Part shown: piece by piece, positions 46,244 through 57,187 of the stretch
Numbering within the stretch: the first letter of the stretch is position 1
How the letters are laid out: every line of letters begins with the position of its first letter
Source: Streptomyces katrae
Lineage (GTDB): Bacteria; Actinomycetota; Actinomycetes; Streptomycetales; Streptomycetaceae
NCBI RefSeq assembly: GCF_002028425.1
Contig: NZ_CP020042.1
Span: forward strand, 3,658,001 to 3,722,000
Length of the DNA stretch: 64,000 nt
Direction: 5' to 3'
Program-made: the position numbers and the translations under genes
The notes under the pieces: model-generated
Database searches by the model: none
Told to the model about the DNA's origin: nothing
What the model saw: only the letters and a program-made list of their open reading frames with translations

Positions 46244-47092
46244 TCAGCGACGTCGGCGCAGGGCCCGTCCCACGACCACCGCCGAGGCCAGGGCCAGGGC
46301 CGCGGCCGGGGCGATCCAGCGCAGGGCGGGGGAGCTCCCGCCGGAGGAGGGGGCCGGGACGGGGGCGTAACGGCCGCGCGGGGGTGCGTGGTCGACCTCC
46401 TCCGCGCTGCGGCCGATCATCGTGCGGCGGGCGTGGGCGGCCTCGGCCGGCGGGTGAGGGGGTGCGGTGGGGTCGTCGGCGGCGTCCCCGGGCCCGGCGG
46501 TCTGCGGGAGTTCGCCCAGCTCGGGCAGCCCGGCGAAGTCGGGCAGGTCGGGGAAGCCCTCGTCCAGGAAGGGGTCGAGGGACGGCGGCGGCACCTCGGC
46601 GTCGAACACGGAGGACGCACCGGTCCCGGGCTCCCCCTGCACCCCGGGCTCCCGGGGGCCGGCCTCCTCGGCCAGGTTGGCGCAGAGCCGGTCGAGCAGC
46701 CGCCGGACGGCGGTGGTCAGGGCTTCCGGGTCGAAGGCGGCGGTGCGTCCGTCGGCGCCGGCCTCCCCGGTGAACTCCAGCCGGGTCCCACCGTCGTGGG
46801 GGATCAGCCGCAGCACGGCGGACAGCTTGACGGTGCCGTGGCCGCGCACCTCGGCGCCCTCGCAGTCCGCGGTGAAGTGCTCCGGGTCCCGCTCGGCGAG
46901 CGCCAGCGTCCCCCGGTAGGTGACGGTGCTGGAGCCGACGCGCAGCCTGAGCCGCCCGGTCACGGCCCCGGCGGCCGCGTCGGCGTCGGCGTCCTGCTGG
47001 AGTCCGGGCACGCAGCGGGCCACCCGGGCGGGGTCGCGCAGCACGGCGCGCAGATCGTCTGCCGGTACCGGTACGAACACCTGATGCTCCAT
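46244..47092 (-). CDS. SRPBCC (CoxG-like) protein with C-terminal membrane anchor
   Basis: The first 150 residues of this 282-aa protein form a START/SRPBCC lipid-pocket domain (VFVPVPADDLRAVLRDPARVARCVPGLQ, TYRGTLALAERDPEHFTADCEG, GTRLEFTGEA). A long acidic Pro-rich linker and a C-terminal hydrophobic helix (APAAALALASAVVVG) followed by RRRR make a tail anchor. CoxG proteins bind membranes for CO dehydrogenase, but no such genes are nearby. Function is unknown. Confidence 0.82.
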   Translation of the reverse strand: MEHQVFVPVPADDLRAVLRDPARVARCVPGLQQDADADAAAGAVTGRLRLRVGSSTVTYRGTLALAERDPEHFTADCEGAEVRGHGTVKLSAVLRLIPHDGGTRLEFTGEAGADGRTAAFDPEALTTAVRRLLDRLCANLAEEAGPREPGVQGEPGTGASSVFDAEVPPPSLDPFLDEGFPDLPDFAGLPELGELPQTAGPGDAADDPTAPPHPPAEAAHARRTMIGRSAEEVDHAPPRGRYAPVPAPSSGGSSPALRWIAPAAALALASAVVVGRALRRRR

Positions 47093-47151
47093 GCGGTCGA
47101 GCCTACCGACGAGAGCCGCCCCTGCACACGGACGCGACGGGGCCCGTGGTC

Positions 47152-48792
47152 TTAGGAGTAGCGCGGGTGCGGGAGCGTGGAGGGCGGCAGGCCGGACAGC
47201 CGGAGGCGGGCCGCGTCGCGGGCGGCGTCCTGGAGGCCGCGGGTGGACACCGCGCGCAGGGCGGGCGTGTCGCGGTCCACCCGCAGCTCGGGGACCCGGT
47301 CCCGGGCGGCGAGGACGAAGCCCCAGTCCTGCGGCGGGGCGTCGGCGGCGCCGAGGGTGCGGTCGGGCCCCGCGGCGAAGCCGGAGAGGCGGCCGCCCGC
47401 GCTGTAGGGGGTGGTGCGCAGGCCGGCGGCGCGCAGGGTGGACTCGACGGTCCAGTAGGTACGGGGTCTCGTGCTCAGCGGTCCCGCGTGGACGGCGATG
47501 CGGCCGCCCGGGTTCAGGGCCCGCGCGGCCAGCCCGTAGAACTCCTGCGAGTACAGCTTGGTGCTCGGGGTGATGCCCGGGTCGGGGAGGTCGGAGACGA
47601 TCACGTCGAACCGGGCGCGGGCGGCGGGTCCGCGCAGCCAGCGGAAGGCGTCCTGGGAGACCACGTCCAGGCGCGGGTCCTCGTAGGCCCGGCCGTTGAG
47701 GGCGCAGAGCATCGGGTCGGTGCGGGCGAGCTGGACCACCCCCGGGTCGAGCTCGACGACGGTGACGGACACGACGTCCGGGTAGCGCAGGACCTCACGG
47801 GCGGCGAGCCCGTCGCCGCCGCCGAGGACCAGGACCCGGGCGTGCGGACCGGTCATCGCGGGGTGCACCAGGGCCTCGTGGTAGCGGTACTCGTCGTAGC
47901 CGCTGACCCGCAGCCGCCCGTCGAGGTAGAGGTCGAGGGAGCGTGGGGAGCCGGTGGAGGGGCCGGTCAGCACCAGCTCCTGCACCCCGGTCTGCACCGC
48001 GACGCGCACCTCCTCGCCGTAGACGGCGGTGCGCGCGACGCGCTCGAAGTCGTCGGCGAGCAGGGTCGCGCAGGCCAGACCGGCCAGCACCGCGGCGTTG
48101 ACGGCGAGGATCAGCCAGCGGCAGCGCCGGCTGAGGTCGCGGCGGAACAGCCACAGGACCAGGCCGCCGCCGACCACGGCGTTGACGGTGCCGGTGAGCA
48201 TCGCCCCGGTGAGCTGGCCGAGGACGGGCAGCAGCAGGAAGGGGAAGGCGAGTCCGCCGACCAGGGCCCCCACGTAGTCGGCGGCGAACAGGTCGGCGAC
48301 GGCCCCGCCGGCGTCCTGTCTGCGGATGCGCTGGATGAGGACCATCAGCAGCGGGATCTCGGCGCCGATGAGCACCCCGATGGCGAAGGAGAACGCGACG
48401 AGCGCGGGCCGGGACTCGCCCAGCCAGGCGAAGCTCGCGTAGAGGGCCATGGCGGAGAACCCGCCCAGCAGGGCGAGCCCGGCCTCGATGGCGGCGAAGC
48501 CGACGGCGGGGTGGGTGCGGAGCCGTTTGGCGAGGAGGGAACCGACGCCCATCGCGAAGACCATGACGGACAGCACGACGGACGCCTGGGTGACGGAGTC
48601 CCCGATGAGGTACGAGCCGAGGGCGAGCAGCTCCAGCTCGTACACGAGTCCGCAGGCGGCACAGACGAACACCGTGGCCAGGACGAGGAGTCGGCCGGTC
48701 CGGGGCTGTACGGGCAGGGCGGCCGGAACGGTCTGCACGCCCCGCGGCTCCGCCGCCGGGAGCACCCCGCGGGGGGCGGAACGGTCGATCAT
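47152..48792 (-). CDS. speE: Spermidine synthase-like protein with membrane N-terminus
   Basis: The 546-aa protein has about seven membrane helices in the first 240 residues and a C-terminal aminopropyltransferase domain ([88 protein letters not shown]). The Asp in DLPDP and the GGGDG motif for SAM/decarboxylated SAM are kept. This two-part form is common in actinobacteria. The membrane part suggests activity at the membrane or transport coupling; the actual amine is not known. Confidence 0.85.
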   Translation of the reverse strand: MIDRSAPRGVLPAAEPRGVQTVPAALPVQPRTGRLLVLATVFVCAACGLVYELELLALGSYLIGDSVTQASVVLSVMVFAMGVGSLLAKRLRTHPAVGFAAIEAGLALLGGFSAMALYASFAWLGESRPALVAFSFAIGVLIGAEIPLLMVLIQRIRRQDAGGAVADLFAADYVGALVGGLAFPFLLLPVLGQLTGAMLTGTVNAVVGGGLVLWLFRRDLSRRCRWLILAVNAAVLAGLACATLLADDFERVARTAVYGEEVRVAVQTGVQELVLTGPSTGSPRSLDLYLDGRLRVSGYDEYRYHEALVHPAMTGPHARVLVLGGGDGLAAREVLRYPDVVSVTVVELDPGVVQLARTDPMLCALNGRAYEDPRLDVVSQDAFRWLRGPAARARFDVIVSDLPDPGITPSTKLYSQEFYGLAARALNPGGRIAVHAGPLSTRPRTYWTVESTLRAAGLRTTPYSAGGRLSGFAAGPDRTLGAADAPPQDWGFVLAARDRVPELRVDRDTPALRAVSTRGLQDAARDAARLRLSGLPPSTLPHPRYS

Positions 48793-48908
48793 GCAGCGAA
48801 CCGTACGTCACCACCCACGGACACCCTGTCACCCACATGGGTGCAAGTGCCCCATTGATCCCGCCAGTTGGCCTAATGCGTACACAACCCGGCCGTACGG
48901 AACGGCGG

Positions 48909-49427
48909 CTAGACCGGCGCCCCCATCCGCACGCCCACCCGGGTCCGGGTGGCCACCAGCTGACCCTCCTGCGGGTACGCGTGCCAGGTCCGCCAGCGCA
49001 CCTGCCCCTCGTGGTGCTGGGCCAGCATGGCGGTGAAGGCGTGCGGGTCGCCCGGGAAGGTGCCCGCCAGTCCGTTCGGGTGATCCGCGACCAGGGCCAG
49101 CAGCTCCTGCGCCCGTCCCGCGAACGAACCGCGCGAAAGGGTCTCGACGCGCGCGGCGAACTCGTACTCCCAGTCCCCCACCCGCTTGGCCACGCCCAGC
49201 GGCAGCGGCGTCCGGCTGCCGGGCATACAGGCGACCGTCTCCGAACAGAGCACCTCGCCCTCCTCCAGGAGCACCTGATGGGAGGCCCCGAGCAGGCGCA
49301 ACTCCACCTTCGCGTCCTGGAGCTGGAGGTTCAGTACGGCCAGGGCGGGCAGCCGGTCCCGTCCCAGGGCCCAGGCGAGATCGGCGGCACGCGTGTCGGT
49401 GTAGGTGGTCTGGAGGGTCGTGAGCAT
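48909..49427 (-). CDS. DUF2617 family protein
   Basis: The 172-aa soluble protein matches the actinobacterial DUF2617 family (YTDTRAADLAWALGR, FAARVETLSRGSFAGRAQELLALVADHPNGLAGTFPGDPHAFTAMLA, RWRTWHAYPQEGQLVATRTRV). No catalytic motif is evident. The ATG at 49427 is used rather than 49514. It is convergent with nothing and is preceded by an unremarkable gap. Confidence 0.85.
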   Translation of the reverse strand: MLTTLQTTYTDTRAADLAWALGRDRLPALAVLNLQLQDAKVELRLLGASHQVLLEEGEVLCSETVACMPGSRTPLPLGVAKRVGDWEYEFAARVETLSRGSFAGRAQELLALVADHPNGLAGTFPGDPHAFTAMLAQHHEGQVRWRTWHAYPQEGQLVATRTRVGVRMGAPV

Positions 49428-49785
49428 GAGTCGGCTCCGCAAACGCGCGAGGGAGAGGGGCCGGGGCCCGCCGGCGGCAACAGAACGGGTGGGGGAATAC
49501 CGGCACGGGTCCACTGGGGGTCCCCCCAGCGGTAGCTGGGGGAGAAGTCCAGGGAGGTCCTCCGAGGACTGGTCTACTCAACCGAGGGAATCATGAAAGG
49601 CACGGCACTCACAGCGTTTTTACCCAACTTGAAGGGGTTTACATCCCCTCGGGGGCTACCCGGTTCACGTGTTCAACACCAGGCCGTCCGTACGCCTTCG
49701 TACGCACCCGAACAAGAAGACGCCCGAAGGAAGTTGTCCCCGCCGGGCGCCCTGTCCACGCGGCCCCCGCCGCCCCGCTCCAGTG
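49428..49785. other. Non-coding gap
   Basis: About 360 bases without a credible gene on either strand. A weak palindrome (TCCCCCCAGC...GCTGGGGGAG, about 49522-49543) and several short GC-rich words are seen; no promoter can be named with confidence. Confidence 0.5.
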
Positions 49786-50001
49786 TCAGCTCCCCCCGCA
49801 CCCGCCGCCACCGCAGGAGGAACCGCAGGACGATCCGCAGGAGGACGACGAACCGCAGGAGGAGGAAGACCCCCCGCCGCCCGCCCACCAGCTGCCGCCG
49901 GAGCTCCCGCCGCTGCCGGATCCGCCCCCGCCGGACAGCTTCCTCGCGACCCAGACGACCACTGCGGCGATCGCCCCTGCGACCAGTACGACGACGACCA
50001 T
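49786..50001 (-). CDS. Small Gly/Ser/Cys-rich single-pass membrane protein
   Basis: A 71-aa protein with a 20-residue hydrophobic helix at the start (MVVVVLVAGAIAAVVVW), a short basic ARK, then a tail of Gly, Ser and five Cys in SSCG-type repeats. The ATG at 50001 follows a strong AGGAAGGGGG. The tail resembles the Gly/Cys-rich ends of TIGR04222-type membrane proteins, but no such domain is present. It may be exported outside with disulfides, or bind metal; no evidence for either beyond composition. Confidence 0.6.
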   Translation of the reverse strand: MVVVVLVAGAIAAVVVWVARKLSGGGGSGSGGSSGGSWWAGGGGSSSSCGSSSSCGSSCGSSCGGGGCGGS

Positions 50002-50140
50002 GGCCACCGCCCCCTTCCTGACACCCCCGGTCCCCCGGGGGACGGGATCCCCGTGTCCCGTGTGCAGGGGGGATGCCCGCGGGCCGAACCCGCCAAAGCG
50101 CACTTGAGCAAGTCCAGAGGTTCCCCGCAGGATGGCGCCC

Positions 50141-51316
50141 ATGAGCGCACTCGTGAGCAGCGACCGCCCCTTCCTCAACCGCCGCCTGGCGGCCTTCGGC
50201 ACCACGATCTTCGCGGAGATGTCGGCCCTGGCCGCCCGCACCGGGTCGATCAACCTGGGCCAGGGTTTCCCCGACACCGACGGCCCCGCCGAGATCGCCG
50301 AGGCGGCCGTCCGGGCGATCCGCGACGGCCGGGGCAACCAGTACCCGCCCGGCCCGGGCGTCCCCGAGCTCCGCGAGGCGATCGCCGCCCACCAGCAGCG
50401 CTTCTACGGCCTCGGCTACGACCCCGACACGGAGGTCCTGGTCACGGCGGGCGCCACCGAGGCCATCGCCGCCGCCCTCCTCGCCCTCCTCGAACCGGGC
50501 GACGAGGTCATCGCCCTGGAGCCGTTCTACGACTCCTACGCCGCCTGCATCGCCATGGCCGGCGCCGTCCGCGTCCCGCTCACCCTGCGCGCCCCCGGCT
50601 TCCGCCCCGACCTCGACGCCCTGCGCGACGCCGTCACCCCGCGCACCCGCCTGCTCCTGCTCAACACCCCCCACAACCCGACCGGCACCGTCCTCACCCC
50701 CGGGGAACTCGCCGCCATCGCCGAGCTGGCCGTCGAGCGCGACCTGCTCGTCGTCACCGACGAGGTCTACGAGCACCTGGTCTTCGAAGGCGGCCACACC
50801 CCCCTGGCCTCCCTGCCCGGGATGCGCGAACGCACCGTCACCATCTCCTCCGCCGGCAAGACCTTCTCCTTCACCGGCTGGAAGGTCGGCTGGATCACCG
50901 CCCCGCCCGCGCTGGTCTCGGCCGTCCGCTCGGCGAAGCAGTTCCTCACCTACGTCTCCTCCGGCCCCTTCCAGTACGCCGTCGCCGAGGCCCTCGCCCT
51001 CCCCGACACCTACTACGACGCCTTCCGCGCCGACCTCGCCGCCAAGCGCGACCTGCTCAGCGACGGCCTCACCGCCGCCGGCCTGCGGGTCTTCCGCCCG
51101 CAGGGCACGTACTTCATCACCACCGACATCTCCCCCCTCGGGGAGAAGGACGGCCTGGCCTTCTGCCGCGCCCTGCCCGAGCGCTGCGGGGTCGTCGCCA
51201 TCCCCAACCAGGTCTTCTACGACGACCAGGAGGCCGGCTCCACCCAGGTCCGCTGGGCCTTCTGCAAGAAGACGGAGGTCCTGAGCGAAGCCGTGGACCG
51301 GCTGAGGGCGCTCTAG
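50141..51316 (+). CDS. Class I/II aminotransferase (KAT / DapC-like)
   Basis: The 391-aa PLP enzyme has INLGQGFPDTDGP, YPPGPGVPELREAIAAHQ, LVTAGATEAIAAALLALLEPGDEV, LLLNTPHNPTGTV, the PLP lysine in SSAGKTFSFTGWKVGW, and WAFCKKTEVL at the end. This subgroup includes N-succinyldiaminopimelate and kynurenine aminotransferases, but the substrate cannot be fixed from sequence. The ATG at 50141 is preferred because the Shine-Dalgarno-like GCAGGA is too close to the ATG at 50132. Confidence 0.88.
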   Translation: MSALVSSDRPFLNRRLAAFGTTIFAEMSALAARTGSINLGQGFPDTDGPAEIAEAAVRAIRDGRGNQYPPGPGVPELREAIAAHQQRFYGLGYDPDTEVLVTAGATEAIAAALLALLEPGDEVIALEPFYDSYAACIAMAGAVRVPLTLRAPGFRPDLDALRDAVTPRTRLLLLNTPHNPTGTVLTPGELAAIAELAVERDLLVVTDEVYEHLVFEGGHTPLASLPGMRERTVTISSAGKTFSFTGWKVGWITAPPALVSAVRSAKQFLTYVSSGPFQYAVAEALALPDTYYDAFRADLAAKRDLLSDGLTAAGLRVFRPQGTYFITTDISPLGEKDGLAFCRALPERCGVVAIPNQVFYDDQEAGSTQVRWAFCKKTEVLSEAVDRLRAL

Positions 51317-51324
51317 GCCCCGCC

Positions 51325-52473
51325 GTGGGCGTATCGACGCAGCGGACCCCGCCCGCCCCCGCGCGGACCGTCCGAAGCCCCGGTCCGGCCGCGCCGGCCG
51401 GGGCGGCGCTCGCCGTGTTCGCCGGCGTGCGCGGGGCCGGGGTGCTGGTGGTCGCCCTCGGGGCCTGGTGGGCCGGGCGCGACCCGGTCAAGGTGCTCGG
51501 CGGCTCCTGGGACTCCTACTGGTACCTCTCCATCGCCGCCCACGGCTACGGCCGCACCCAGATGTGGCCCGCCTCCGACTCCATCCAGAGCGACGCCGCC
51601 TTCTTCCCGCTGTACCCCGTCTTGGTGCACCTCTTCGGCGGCGGCCCCGTCGCCGGGCTCGCGGTGGCCTGGGCGGCCGCCGCGGTGGCCGCCGCGGGCG
51701 TGTACCGGGTCGGGGAGCGGCTGCTCGGGGCGCGGGCCGGGGTGCTGCTCGTCGCGCTGTGGGCCTCGCTGCCGCACGCCGTGGTGCTGAACCTCGGCTA
51801 CACCGAGCCGCTGCTGTGCGCACTGGCCGCCTGGGCGCTGTACGCGCTGCTGCGCGGGCGCTGGATGTGGGCGGCCTCCCTGGCGGTGCTCGCGGGGCTG
51901 ACCAGGCCGACCGGGATCGCCGTGGCCGCCGCCGTGAGCCTGCCGGCCCTGCGGGAGCTGCTGCGGGGCAACCGGACGCCCGAGGTGTGGGCGGCCGGGC
52001 TGCTGGCGCCCGCGGGCTGGGTCGCGTACGTACTGGCCGTCGGGGCGCGCCGGCACGAGCTGCTCGGCTACTTCACCGTGCAGCGGCAGTGGGGCTCGCG
52101 CTTCGACTTCGGCGCGGGCACGGTCGCCGCCGTGGGCGAGGTCCTGACCGGCGGGCGCGTGACGCTCCCGGTGGCCGTCACGGTGGCCACCCTGGCCGTG
52201 GCCGGGCTGTCGGCCGTGCTCCTGCTGCTGGACCGGGCGCCGCTGCCGCTGCTGGTGTACACCGCGGTCCTGCTGGTGATCACCCTCGGCGGGGCGGGGT
52301 TCTTCGAGTCGAAGCCGCGGTTCCTGCTGCCGGCGTTCCCGCTGCTGATCCCGCTGGCCGCCGCCACGGCGAAAGCCCGGCCGCGCACGGCGGTCGCGGT
52401 GACCGCCGGCATGGCCGGGCTGTCGTTCGGCTACGGGGCGTACCTCCTGCTCCTGGCGAAGGTGCCCCTGTAG
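51325..52473 (+). CDS. Membrane mannosyltransferase-like protein (PIG-V type)
   Basis: The 382-aa protein has about nine hydrophobic helices and the GPI mannosyltransferase pattern: SWDSYWYLSIAAHGY with a D near the first loop, FFPLYPVLVHLFGG, LNLGYTEPLLCALAAWALY, LAGLTRPTGIAVA and FFESKPRFLLPAFPLLIPLA. The family moves lipid-linked sugars. The GTG at 51325 lies eight bases after the aminotransferase stop, so the two are probably cotranscribed. Confidence 0.8.
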   Translation: MGVSTQRTPPAPARTVRSPGPAAPAGAALAVFAGVRGAGVLVVALGAWWAGRDPVKVLGGSWDSYWYLSIAAHGYGRTQMWPASDSIQSDAAFFPLYPVLVHLFGGGPVAGLAVAWAAAAVAAAGVYRVGERLLGARAGVLLVALWASLPHAVVLNLGYTEPLLCALAAWALYALLRGRWMWAASLAVLAGLTRPTGIAVAAAVSLPALRELLRGNRTPEVWAAGLLAPAGWVAYVLAVGARRHELLGYFTVQRQWGSRFDFGAGTVAAVGEVLTGGRVTLPVAVTVATLAVAGLSAVLLLLDRAPLPLLVYTAVLLVITLGGAGFFESKPRFLLPAFPLLIPLAAATAKARPRTAVAVTAGMAGLSFGYGAYLLLLAKVPL

Positions 52474-52494
52474 CGGGCCGGGGGGCGGGGACGG

Positions 52495-53037
52495 CTAGGC
52501 GTCGTCCCCGTCCTCGGAGTCGGAGTCGCCCTCGGCGGAGTCGATCTCCTTCTCCAGGCCGAGCTGCTCCACGAGCCACTTGTCGAACTCGATCGACGCG
52601 CGGACCCAGCTGACCGTGGAGGACACGAAGTGCTCCAGGCTGACGCCGGTGCCGATCAGCATCTGCGCCTCGCCGATCAGACGGACCGAGCCGTCGTCGT
52701 GCGTGTGGCTGTAGACCTTGGGCCACAGGGTGCGGCGGTTCCAGTCGTCGATCGACTCGAGCAGCTGCGGCTTGTCGTCGATCGCGTGGGGGCGGTCGTA
52801 GAAGGTGCGGACGGAGAAGACCTGCTGCTCGCCCTCACCGCGGAACATGAAGTACGTGCGGAAGTCCTCCCACGGCGCCGCGAGGTCGCCCTCGTCGTCG
52901 ACGACGTACTTGAGTTCCATCTGCTCCAGGAGCTGCTTGACCAGGTCCTGGTCGGGGACGACGGGGCCCGCCGGTCCTGTCGCCTGCGGTTCGGGCTGAC
53001 CCCCGAAGTTCGGAATCGAGGCCGGGTCGATGCTCAC
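52495..53037 (-). CDS. YbjN domain protein
   Basis: This 180-aa protein has the YbjN/CesT-like fold pattern: QDLVKQLLEQMELKYVVDDEGDLAAPWEDFRTYFMFRGEG, SVRTFYDRPHAIDDKPQLLESIDDWNRRTLWPKVYSHTHDDG and GVSLEHFVSSTVSWVRASIEFDKWLVEQLGLE. It ends with an acidic tail. The GTG at 53037 follows GAAGGGAAG. Proteins of this family act as small chaperone-like or sensory factors. It is monocistronic. Confidence 0.85.
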   Translation of the reverse strand: MSIDPASIPNFGGQPEPQATGPAGPVVPDQDLVKQLLEQMELKYVVDDEGDLAAPWEDFRTYFMFRGEGEQQVFSVRTFYDRPHAIDDKPQLLESIDDWNRRTLWPKVYSHTHDDGSVRLIGEAQMLIGTGVSLEHFVSSTVSWVRASIEFDKWLVEQLGLEKEIDSAEGDSDSEDGDDA

Positions 53038-53162
53038 CGTGTACTTCCCTTCGTGCGGATACAGCCATCCTCCACCATCGCGCCCACCCCCTGTCCACCC
53101 CCGCACGCCCGATCCGCTCCGGGCGGACACGGACGCGCGGCGGTCCTTACGGGCGCGGGGGG

Positions 53163-55754
<2,592 letters not shown>

Positions 55755-55813
55755 TCTCGGTTTCTCCTCTCCGGCGGGACTTTCACAACTCTGACAGGTT
55801 CAGCGTCTGCAAA

Positions 55814-55834
55814 GTTGAGTCTATTCCACTCAAG
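55814..55834 (-). promoter_or_regulatory. HAIR operator for HspR at clpB
   Basis: TTGAGT-N7-ACTCAAG (with the first base changed from C in one arm) is one mismatch from the HAIR consensus CTTGAGT-N7-ACTCAAG. It sits 60-80 bases before the clpB start and between clpB and the divergent PPOX-like gene (33 bases before its ATG), so HspR may control both. Confidence 0.85.
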
Positions 55835-55866
55835 GCCGGATTCGGCCCGGACATATGCTTCGGGCC

Positions 55867-56286
55867 ATGTCTGTTTCGAAGCCGGTCCACGACGTACTCA
55901 ACCCGACGCCCGACTACCTCGCCTTCTGGCGGGAGCGGCACGTCTGCACCCTGACCACCCCGCGGCCCGACGGCACCCCGCACGTGGTCCCGGTGGGGGT
56001 GACGTACGACCCGGAGGCCGGGCTCGCGCGGGTGATCAGCAGCAAGCACAGCAAGAAGGTGCGCAACGTCCTGGAGGCACCCGGCGGAGCGGCACGGGTG
56101 GCGGTGTGCCAGATGGAGGGCCGGCGCTGGGCGACGCTGGAGGGCCGCGCGGTGGTCCGCAGCGACGAGGCGTCGGTCGCCGAGGCGGTGGCGCGCTACG
56201 CGCAGCGGTACGGGCGGACGCCCTCGCCCAACCCCGACCGGGTGGTCCTGGAGATCACGCTGGACCGGGCCATGGGGCGCGCCTGA
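55867..56286 (+). CDS. Pyridoxamine 5'-phosphate oxidase-like (F420-binding split-barrel) protein
   Basis: The 139-aa split-barrel protein has LAFWRERHVCTLTTPRPDGTPHVVPVGVTYDPEAG and SKKVRNVLEAPGGAARVAVCQMEGRRWATLEGRAVVRSDEA, close to the TIGR03618 group of F420-dependent reductases. TATGCT seven bases before the ATG suggests a leaderless start, immediately beside the HAIR site. It could be a heat-inducible reductase. It is convergent with the mini-Rieske gene through a strong terminator. Confidence 0.83.
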   Translation: MSVSKPVHDVLNPTPDYLAFWRERHVCTLTTPRPDGTPHVVPVGVTYDPEAGLARVISSKHSKKVRNVLEAPGGAARVAVCQMEGRRWATLEGRAVVRSDEASVAEAVARYAQRYGRTPSPNPDRVVLEITLDRAMGRA

Positions 56287-56383
56287 GAAAAACGGCCGGA
56301 TTCGAGCGGTCCTCAAGCGGTCCTGGACCGTTTCTCAGCGGATCCTCACCCGGATGTCCGGTTCGGACACTGGACGCGGACAG

Positions 56384-56427
56384 CACAACGGCGCCATCGT
56401 GGTCAGGTCCACGATGGCGCCGTTGTG
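56384..56427. terminator. Bidirectional terminator
   Basis: A perfect 19-bp stem (core CAACGGCGCCATCGTGG) with a six-base loop TCAGGT, between the convergent PPOX-like gene and the mini-Rieske gene. Confidence 0.92.
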
Positions 56428-56471
56428 TGGGGGAAGCACCTGGAGCGATCTGCAACGACGGGGGAATCGCC

Positions 56472-56786
56472 TCAGGCACTGCGGGGGGTGGCGGTGGTGA
56501 TATCGGGTTCGAAGAGCTGGTGATCACGCTGATCGAGGTTGACGAAGACCATGCCGTACCGCACTTCACAGCGGACGGGCTGCGGTGCGCCCCGGGGGCG
56601 GCGCAGGCAGCGGTAGGCACGGACGTCCTCGTCCTCCTCGCGCACGATGACGATCGGCTGGCCGAACAGGGTGACCATCAGCGAGTCGCCGGCGTAGGGG
56701 ATCGCCGTGGCGAGGTCGATGAACTGCCAGCCAGAGCGGTACGCCGAAGCCATCTCGCGCCGGAAGTCGCGGTCGTCGGGGGTCAT
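56472..56786 (-). CDS. Miniature Rieske-like protein without cluster ligands
   Basis: The 104-aa protein reads like a ring-hydroxylating-oxygenase Rieske domain with its middle removed. The start GWQFIDLATAIPYAGDSLMV and FGQPIVIVREEDEDVRAYRC match the first strands of a Rieske domain, and VRCEVRYGMVFVNLDQRD matches the strands after it. The CxH and CxxH cluster ligands are absent; only LRRPRGAP stands where the first ligand loop should be. Binding to a peptide or scaffold role is possible, iron-sulfur binding is not. The ATG overlaps the stop of the DSGWN gene by one base (TGATG), so the two proteins are made together. Confidence 0.7.
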   Translation of the reverse strand: MTPDDRDFRREMASAYRSGWQFIDLATAIPYAGDSLMVTLFGQPIVIVREEDEDVRAYRCLRRPRGAPQPVRCEVRYGMVFVNLDQRDHQLFEPDITTATPRSA

Positions 56787-57058
56787 CAGGCGACCGTCTC
56801 GGGTGTCGAGTTCCAACCGCTGTCGGGCTCGCCGTTCGTCGTGGCGACCGGGCCGGCGCCCGTCGGGGCGATGTTCCAGCCGCTGTCGCCGGACGCCATG
56901 TTGTTCCAGCCGCTGTCTTCCTTGCCTGCGGGCGCGGTGTTCCAACCGCTGTCGGCCCGAGCGCTCCCCGCATCGCCATTGACGGCGCTGACTGCCCCAA
57001 AGACCGCAACAGCGGAGAAAACAACGGCAAGCGCCGAGCGAAGCATTCTCTTGTACAT
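56786..57058 (-). CDS. Secreted peptide with four DSGWN repeats
   Basis: The 90-aa protein has a Sec signal (basic YKRM, hydrophobic LRSALAVVFSAVAVFGAVSAV, cleavage after SARA at about residue 35). The 55-residue mature part contains DSGWN four times (residues about 36, 48, 58 and 79), followed by TAP, NMA, IAP and STP. Each repeat carries one Trp. DNA copies of the 15-base core lie at 56810, 56873, 56903 and 56939. The ATG follows TGAGGA. Multiple near-identical cores in a secreted precursor recall peptide pheromones or modified peptides, but no processing enzyme is present. It overlaps the mini-Rieske gene. Confidence 0.75.
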   Translation of the reverse strand: MYKRMLRSALAVVFSAVAVFGAVSAVNGDAGSARADSGWNTAPAGKEDSGWNNMASGDSGWNIAPTGAGPVATTNGEPDSGWNSTPETVA

Positions 57059-57187
57059 GGTCGGCTTCGTCCTCACTTGATGGAATCCTCTCCCCCGCAC
57101 GTCAGACCATGGCTCATTCAGGCACGTTACGGCCACAGGGACGATGCATCATGTTCTTGCATGTTCAGGACCCTGGGGGGTGGAGAT

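Noticed and set aside
49669..52473. A 934-codon plus-strand frame
   Set aside because: Its first part runs out of frame through the aminotransferase gene; the real product is the PIG-V-like protein from GTG 51325.
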